Below, piece by piece: positions 5,516-5,869 of a DNA stretch of 5,869 nucleotides. The notes under the pieces are model-generated. The model made no database searches, was not told the origin of the DNA, and saw nothing but the letters and a program-made list of their open reading frames with translations. Position 1 is the first letter of the stretch. Every line of letters starts with the position of its first letter. Source of the DNA: Actinomycetes bacterium (GTDB lineage: Bacteria; Actinomycetota; Actinomycetes; Actinomycetales; Microbacteriaceae); NCBI GenBank assembly GCA_023432305.1, contig JAEYUT010000175.1:1-5869 (forward strand). Reading direction: 5' to 3'. A program made the translations under genes and the position numbers.

Positions 5516-5869
5516 CGGGCCACCTTCGATTCGCCGGGACGGATGCAGGCAACCTGCGTTCCGCCGTGAGTTCGGAGCGCAGGCACCTCGACGGCACACG
5601 CGTCGACGGCCAGAGGGCAGCGGTCGCGGAAGGCGCACCCGGTGGGCGCGTCGGCGAGTGCCTGAGGCTGGCCCGCGATGGGCTCGAGCGTGACCCGCTC
5701 CCCCTCGAGGCTGGGGTTCGAGTTGAGGAGCCCCACCGTGTACGGGTGCTGCGGGTTCGCGAACAGGTCGGAGGTCGTCGCGGTTTCGACGACACGGCCG
5801 GCGTACATCACGTAGACGCGGTCGCAGAGAGCTGCGGCGAGCTCGAGGTCGTGCGTCACGAACAGCAGG
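5512..5869 (-). CDS. OppD/DppD-type ABC importer ATP-binding protein, C-terminal part (cut by window edge)
   Basis: Only the last 118 residues are visible; the 5' part lies beyond the right edge. The visible sequence begins inside the Walker B/H-switch region (LLFVTHDLELAAALCDRVYVM, His switch in THD). It continues with YAGRVVE and the NPQHPYTVGLL block, and ends in the oligopeptide/dipeptide-transporter C-terminal domain. That domain holds four cysteines spaced C-x5-C-x6-C-x16-C (GCAF, RCPL, ACAV, ACIR), the spacing I recall from E. coli DppD. OppD/DppD proteins of this kind have been reported to bind a [4Fe-4S] cluster there. The stop overlaps the next gene's start as ATGA, so the two ATPases are translationally coupled. 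The GTG at 5859 lies inside the conserved FVTHD motif and is not a start. Walker A, Q-loop and signature cannot be checked here. Confidence 0.93.
   Translation of the reverse strand, partial: LLFVTHDLELAAALCDRVYVMYAGRVVETATTSDLFANPQHPYTVGLLNSNPSLEGERVTLEPIAGQPQALADAPTGCAFRDRCPLAVDACAVEVPALRTHGGTQVACIRPGESKVAR
5520..5526 (-). promoter_or_regulatory. Ribosome-binding site for the OppF/DppF-type ATPase gene
   Basis: AAGGTGG on the minus strand, one base different from the ideal AAGGAGG, lies 4 bases before the ATG at 5515. It is within the last codons of the preceding ATPase gene and supports the ATGA-overlap start. It argues against the in-frame starts further upstream. Confidence 0.6.

Larger units (their letters stand above)
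1447..5869 (-). other. Operon: importer ATPases plus two amidohydrolases (open at right edge)
   Basis: Four consecutive minus-strand genes are joined by three 4-nt overlaps: ATGA at 5515..5512, ATGA at 4706..4703 and GTGA at 3144..3141. There is no intergenic space for internal promoters. In related operons the order is usually binding protein, two permeases, then the two ATPases, so those genes are expected to the right of the window. The hydrolases last in line suggest that the imported compound, or a product of it, is hydrolysed in the cytoplasm. This role is inferred from context. Confidence 0.8.

Noticed and set aside
4808..5569. Plus-strand open frame of about 253 codons antisense to the OppF/DppF-type ATPase
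   Set aside because: The minus-strand frame has every ABC ATPase motif in order; the antisense product resembles no family I recognise.

Overview
The window is GC-rich, and every confident gene reads on the minus strand. The strong G/C bias at third codon positions, tightly overlapping genes, GTG and TTG starts and the protein styles suggest a high-GC actinobacterium, possibly Microbacteriaceae. That placement is an inference from composition and protein character, not from a marker gene.

Layout, read in the direction of transcription (right to left). From the right edge to position 1447 lies the 3' part of a peptide/solute-uptake operon. It contains the C-terminal end of an OppD/DppD-type ABC ATPase (cut by the window edge), a complete OppF/DppF-type ATPase (4703-5515), a YtcJ-like metal-dependent amidohydrolase (3141-4706) and a second, divergent YtcJ-like amidohydrolase (1447-3144). 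All three junctions are 4-nt stop/start overlaps (ATGA, ATGA, GTGA), and a Shine-Dalgarno-like sequence lies inside each upstream gene. The four genes therefore look like one translationally coupled unit. The substrate-binding protein and permeases are expected beyond position 5869 but are not visible. The simplest reading is 'import, then hydrolyse': an Opp/Dpp-type importer brings in a small amide, peptide-like or related compound, and two cytoplasmic hydrolases act on it. The sequence does not reveal the substrate.

A gap of about 130 bases (1315-1446) follows. It carries a small hairpin over the operon's last stop codon. Next is an independent gene (208-1314) for a YbdK-type carboxylate-amine ligase (the 'glutamate-cysteine ligase 2' family), which starts at a TTG.

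The left end (1-207) contains no complete gene. Its standout feature is a near-perfect inverted repeat, 23-bp arms with one mismatch around a 14-nt spacer, at 106-165. The first ~44 bases probably hold the edge of another gene, but its strand cannot be decided. I see no tRNA, rRNA, CRISPR array, transposase or phage gene. The transporter/hydrolase operon is of a recognisable type. The observations most worth checking are the large palindrome, the ~21-residue shortened active-site segment in the first amidohydrolase, and the pairing of two divergent amidohydrolases with one importer.
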